Positions 5,526 to 8,496 of a DNA stretch of 8,496 nt are shown here, in pieces. The position numbers were made by a program, and so were the translations under genes. Within the stretch, counting starts at the first letter, position 1. Each line of letters begins with the position of its first letter. The DNA comes from Candidatus Dormiibacterota bacterium. GTDB taxonomy: Bacteria; Chloroflexota; Dormibacteria; UBA8260. Where the stretch lies: positions 1 to 8,496 of the forward strand of contig CATPCA010000182.1 of assembly GCA_955652545.1 (NCBI GenBank). The letters are read 5' to 3'. The notes under the pieces were generated by a model, which made no database searches, was not told where the DNA came from, and was given only the letters and a program-made list of their open reading frames with translations.

Positions 5526-6311
5526 ATGCGCTCCAGCCGTGATCTGTGCAATCTGGCGATGGCGGCCGCGCAGGCGGCGGGCGACGTGATTCGTGCGGCG
5601 CGCCGGGACGCGGCGCCGTTGCACACCCAGCTCAAGGGGGCCGGTGACTACGTGACTGCGGTCGACAAGGCCGCCGAGGCGGCCGCCGTGAGCCTGCTCC
5701 GCGAGGCCGAGCCGTCGATCGACGTGCTGGCCGAAGAGCGCGGCGGCGAGGTGACGGCACGCATGTGGGTGATCGACCCGCTCGACGGGACCACCAACTT
5801 CCTGCGCGGATACCCCGAGGTGGGCGTGTCCATCGCCCTCGTCGAGGAGGGCCAGCCGACGGTGGGGGTCGTCATCGCGCCGATCACCGGCGGGACCTGG
5901 TCGGCGGTGGCAGGGCACGGAGCCTTCGACGCGGCTGGACGGCGGCTCGACGTCAGCGCCCGGCCTGGTGACGGCGTCGTCGCCACCGGGTTCCCGTTCC
6001 GGCGACCCGACCTCCGGGTTCGATACATGGCCGTCTTCGCGGCGGCGTTGGAGACCTTCGAGGACGTGCGGCGCGCTGGTGCCGCCAGCCTCGACCTCGC
6101 GTACTCCGCGTCGGGCGTGTGGGACGGGTTCTTCGAGCTCAACCTGGCGCTCTGGGACATCGCGGCGGGCAGCCTGCTCATCCGTGAGGCCGGCGGGGTG
6201 GTCACCGACTGGAGCGGCGACCCGGCCGCGGTGTTCGTCAGCGGCGACATCCTCGCCGGCGCGCCCGCCTGGCACGAACGGATGCTGGCGATCACCCGGT
6301 CCGCTGCGTAA
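5526..6311 (+). CDS. Inositol monophosphatase family protein
   Basis: A protein of 261 residues, a normal length for the family, which hydrolyses small phosphate monoesters using Mg2+. Signature residues are present: D41 and D47 in GDYVTAVDK, E70-E71 in LAEERGG, the metal motif D84-P-L-D87-G-T-T-N91, and WDIAAG with D211 near the C-terminus. Substrate cannot be read from sequence: inositol phosphate, histidinol phosphate (HisN in actinobacteria is of this family), fructose bisphosphate or a nucleotide phosphate are all possible. No signal peptide is seen, so it is cytoplasmic. The ATG at 5526 has no Shine-Dalgarno sequence but has TAAGCT six bases upstream, suggesting leaderless expression. 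It is 32 bp upstream of fabI in the same direction and probably heads that operon. All expected metal ligands are present, so activity is likely. Confidence 0.92.
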   Translation: MRSSRDLCNLAMAAAQAAGDVIRAARRDAAPLHTQLKGAGDYVTAVDKAAEAAAVSLLREAEPSIDVLAEERGGEVTARMWVIDPLDGTTNFLRGYPEVGVSIALVEEGQPTVGVVIAPITGGTWSAVAGHGAFDAAGRRLDVSARPGDGVVATGFPFRRPDLRVRYMAVFAAALETFEDVRRAGAASLDLAYSASGVWDGFFELNLALWDIAAGSLLIREAGGVVTDWSGDPAAVFVSGDILAGAPAWHERMLAITRSAA

Positions 6312-6343
6312 CCCGCGATGGCGCACCGGACTCTGCTGACAGC

Positions 6344-7189
6344 ATGGTGAGCAGTGCCGACAGCGCCGTTGTGCCCGCCGCCCGGGGCATCCTCGCCGGC
6401 CGGCGCATCCTGGTCACCGGCGTCCTGACTCCGAAGAGCATCGCCTACTCCATCGGGCAGGCATGCCAGGACCATGGCGCCGAGGTGGTGCTCACGTCGT
6501 TCGGCCGGGCCATGAGCCTCACCGAGCGCAGTGCCAAGCGCATGACCCCGTCGCCCATCGTGCTCGAGATGGACGTCACCGACGTCGCCCAGGTCCACGC
6601 CGCCGCCGCGGCAGTGCGCGAACGCTGGGGAGGACTCGACGGCGTCGTCCACGCCATCGGCTTCGCCCCGGAGGACTGCCTCGGCGGCCACTTCCTGGAA
6701 GCGCCCTGGGAGTCCGTCGCCACCGCCATGCACGTGAGCGCCTTCTCGTTGAAGACCCTGGCCGCCGAGTTTGTGCCATTGATGCCTCCAACCGGCGGTG
6801 CTGTCGTCTCGCTCACCTTCGACGCCACCCTCGCGTGGCCGCTGTACGACTGGATGGGCCCCGCCAAGGCCGCGCTCGAGGCTGTCGGCCGCTACCTCGC
6901 GCGCGACCTCGGGCGCGGCCACGTGCGAGTCAATACGCTCTCGGCAGGTCCGCTGGAGACGATGGCGGCGAAGTCGATCCCGGGCTTCAGCACGCTCAAG
7001 GACGCGTGGTCCGGACAGGCCCCGCTAGGATGGGATGCAGCCGACGCCGGCCCGGTCGCCGACGCTGCCGTCTTCCTGCTCAGCGACATGGCCCGCGGGA
7101 TCAGCGGCGAGGTGATCCATGTCGACGGCGGCTATCACTCGCAGGGCGCACCCCTGGTCGATTCGGTGGCGAGAGAAGGAAAGGACTGA
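6344..7189 (+). CDS. fabI: Enoyl-ACP reductase, FabI/InhA type
   Basis: A short-chain dehydrogenase-like protein of 281 residues that reduces trans-2-enoyl-ACP to acyl-ACP with NAD(P)H, the last step of each fatty acid elongation cycle. Seen directly: the nucleotide-binding segment GVLTPKSIAYSIG (26-38), DVTD for the adenine end, HAIGFAPED (103-111) and the catalytic pair Y168-(6)-K175. F159, nine residues before the Tyr, sits as Phe149 does in InhA. The C-terminus has LLSDMARGISGEVIHVDGG. The substrate loop after AGPLETMAAK is short like that of E. coli FabI, not long like that of InhA. About 15 residues precede the core. The ATG at 6344 has no clear Shine-Dalgarno sequence; GTG at 6347 is an alternative. 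Its stop shares one base with the fabF start (TGATG). Confusion with a general SDR such as FabG is unlikely given the SIA motif and the Y-x6-K spacing. Confidence 0.93.
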   Translation: MVSSADSAVVPAARGILAGRRILVTGVLTPKSIAYSIGQACQDHGAEVVLTSFGRAMSLTERSAKRMTPSPIVLEMDVTDVAQVHAAAAAVRERWGGLDGVVHAIGFAPEDCLGGHFLEAPWESVATAMHVSAFSLKTLAAEFVPLMPPTGGAVVSLTFDATLAWPLYDWMGPAKAALEAVGRYLARDLGRGHVRVNTLSAGPLETMAAKSIPGFSTLKDAWSGQAPLGWDAADAGPVADAAVFLLSDMARGISGEVIHVDGGYHSQGAPLVDSVAREGKD

Positions 7190-8457
7190 TGGCCAGCAAC
7201 GGCAACGGCGGAGGCGATGGACGCCCGCGGATCGTGATCACCGGGCTCGGTGCGGTGAGCCCGCTCGGTCACGACGTCGAGTCGACATGGGCGGCGTGCC
7301 GCGCCGGTACCAGTGGAGTGGGGCCGATCACCCAGTTCGACGCGTCGGCGCTGCCGACGCGCATCGCCGCCGAGGTGACGGACTTCGACGCTGTGGGCCA
7401 CCTCGGTGTCAAAGAGGTGCGGCGCACGAGCCGCTGCATTCAGCTCGCCCTGGTGGCGGCGCGGCAGGCGGTTGCCGACTCGGGCCTCGACATCGCCGCC
7501 ATCAGCGAGGAAACCGGTGTGCTCGTGGCCTCCGGTGTCGGTGGCCTCGAGGTGCTCGAGCGGTCGACGCTCAAACTCCACCAACAGGGGGTGCGCCGCG
7601 TCTCGCCGTTCACGGTGCCGTCGATGATCGCCGACATGCCGGCGGGTATGATCGCCATCGAGCACGGCGCCAAGGGGCCGAACTTTGCGGTGGTCAGCGC
7701 GTGCGCGTCAGCTGCACACGCCATCGGCGAGGCCGCAGAGTGGATCCGGCGGGGCGACGCCACCGCGGTGATCGCCGGCGGCACCGAGGCCTCGGTGTGC
7801 GCCCTCGGGGTGGGCTCCTTCAACGCCATGCAGGCGCTGTCCACGCGCAACGACGAGCCCGAACGGGCCTCGCGCCCCTTCGACCGTGACCGCGCCGGTT
7901 TCGTGATGGGTGAGGGGGCGGCGATCGTCATCCTCGAAGAGCTCGAGGCTGCCCGGCGGCGCGGCGCACACATCTACGCCGAGCTCAGTGGCTATGGCGC
8001 CACCGCCGACGCGTCCCACATCACCGCGCCCGAGCCGAACGGCGACGGCGCGCGGCGCAGCATCCTGCGCGCGCTCGACCGCGCCCACGCCCGGCCGGAG
8101 GACGTCAACTACATCAACGCCCACGGCACCGGCACCCAGCTCAACGACGCGGCGGAGACCAAGGCCGTCAAGGCCGCGCTCGGCGAGGTGGCGGCGACCA
8201 TCCCGATGTCGTCGACCAAGTCGATGCACGGCCACCTGCTCGGCGCCGCCGGCGCGCTCGAGGGGATCATCACAGTTCTGGCCATTCGCGACCAGTACGT
8301 GCCACCCACCATCAACCTCGAGGAGCCCGACCCCGAGTGCGACCTCGACTACGTGCCCAACGTTGGTCGCAATCACCGCATCGACCTGGCGATCAGTACC
8401 TCGTTCGGGTTCGGCGGTCACAACGCTTGCCTGGCGTTCTCCCGCGTGGAGGAGTAG
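7189..8457 (+). CDS. fabF: Beta-ketoacyl-ACP synthase II
   Basis: A condensing enzyme of 422 residues, close to the usual FabF length. It joins malonyl-ACP to a growing acyl chain in the cytoplasmic type II fatty acid pathway. The thiolase fold runs from IVITGLGAVSPLG near residue 15 to STSFGFGGHNAC near the end. The catalytic triad is visible: C172 in SACASAAHAIG, H312 in NAHGTGT and H349 in STKSMHGHLLGAAG. The first 13 residues are Gly/Asn-rich and probably disordered. The ATG at 7189 overlaps the fabI stop by one base, and AAGGA lies 8 bases upstream, so translation is coupled and the start is well supported. The open frame continues far upstream of this ATG, but that part is an Arg-rich out-of-frame reading of fabI. 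The Cys-His-His arrangement distinguishes it from FabH-type synthases (Cys-His-Asn). A KasA-like role with longer chains cannot be excluded. Confidence 0.96.
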   Translation: MASNGNGGGDGRPRIVITGLGAVSPLGHDVESTWAACRAGTSGVGPITQFDASALPTRIAAEVTDFDAVGHLGVKEVRRTSRCIQLALVAARQAVADSGLDIAAISEETGVLVASGVGGLEVLERSTLKLHQQGVRRVSPFTVPSMIADMPAGMIAIEHGAKGPNFAVVSACASAAHAIGEAAEWIRRGDATAVIAGGTEASVCALGVGSFNAMQALSTRNDEPERASRPFDRDRAGFVMGEGAAIVILEELEAARRRGAHIYAELSGYGATADASHITAPEPNGDGARRSILRALDRAHARPEDVNYINAHGTGTQLNDAAETKAVKAALGEVAATIPMSSTKSMHGHLLGAAGALEGIITVLAIRDQYVPPTINLEEPDPECDLDYVPNVGRNHRIDLAISTSFGFGGHNACLAFSRVEE

Positions 8458-8460
8458 TTA

Positions 8461-8496
8461 ATGGGCAGGTGGTCGCGGGGACGGGCGGAGGCCCAC
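8461..8496 (+). CDS. Start of the next gene in the operon (partial)
   Basis: An ATG at 8461 opens a frame that continues off the window and encodes the basic N-terminus MGRWSRGRAEAH. The strong ribosome binding site GGAGGAG (8448-8454), six bases upstream, lies inside the last codons of fabF, and the start is three bases after the fabF stop. This strongly suggests a real, co-transcribed gene. Twelve residues are too few to name it; another lipid-synthesis gene would fit the context, but that is a guess. Confidence 0.6.
   Translation, partial: MGRWSRGRAEAH

Noticed and set aside
5479..5589. Possible 36-codon leader ORF starting at ATG 5479, seven bases after TAACTT
   Set aside because: It overlaps the phosphatase start out of frame, ends in an Arg-rich stretch and has no ribosome binding site. 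The spacing to the -10-like box is probably chance, though a 5' end map could reopen the question.
6463..7188. Apparent fusion extending FabF upstream by 242 residues
   Set aside because: The extension is an out-of-frame, Arg-rich reading of fabI. FabI itself has intact motifs, and FabF has its own ribosome binding site and ATG at 7189.
1..8496. Search for CRISPR arrays, tRNA/rRNA genes, insertion sequences, toxin-antitoxin or defence genes
   Set aside because: None seen on reading both strands. Genes are housekeeping, signalling or unknown, and composition is even.

Overview
This is a very GC-rich chromosomal window. Codons end mostly in G or C, and GTG starts and short gene overlaps are used. 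With the FabI/InhA-type enoyl reductase, the FabF-type synthase and a start codon that looks leaderless, this suggests a high-GC actinobacterium. That placement is inference from style and gene content; nothing here fixes genus or family. I see no tRNA, rRNA, CRISPR array, insertion sequence, phage gene or att site, and base and codon use look even throughout.

Left part (1-2624). The tail of an unidentified gene (1-87) is followed on the plus strand by a glutaredoxin-like/PDZ fusion protein (116-685). It converges on a minus-strand group read right to left: a DUF72 protein (2624-1623), an 84-residue protein of unknown function (1479-1225) and a small four-helix membrane protein (1228-695). 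The last two overlap by four bases (GTGA), so they are probably translationally coupled. The convergent ends share one perfect hairpin (681-699) that contains both stop codons.

Middle (2625-5525). A divergent intergenic stretch holds a 12-bp tandem repeat containing ACCGGT-N6-ACCGGT, a good operator candidate. Rightward from it runs an 884-residue membrane protein with GAF, GGDEF and EAL domains, expected to make and/or degrade cyclic di-GMP. A strong hairpin (5397-5422) follows its stop. The next 100 bases carry promoter-like sequence for the following operon.

Right part (5526-8496). An inositol-monophosphatase-family phosphatase, an enoyl-ACP reductase (fabI, with InhA-like features) and a beta-ketoacyl-ACP synthase II (fabF) lie in one orientation. 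The gaps are 32 bp, then a one-base TGATG overlap, then a further start codon at 8461 with a strong ribosome binding site that runs off the window. The reductase and synthase perform the last reduction and the condensation of the type II fatty acid elongation cycle; the phosphatase may be co-transcribed without sharing that pathway.

Most of the window is ordinary core-genome material. I do not see a convincing new multi-gene system. The points most worth checking are the cysteine-depleted glutaredoxin-PDZ fusion, the coupled small-protein/membrane-protein pair, the tandem operator-like repeat, and the hybrid InhA/FabI character of the reductase.
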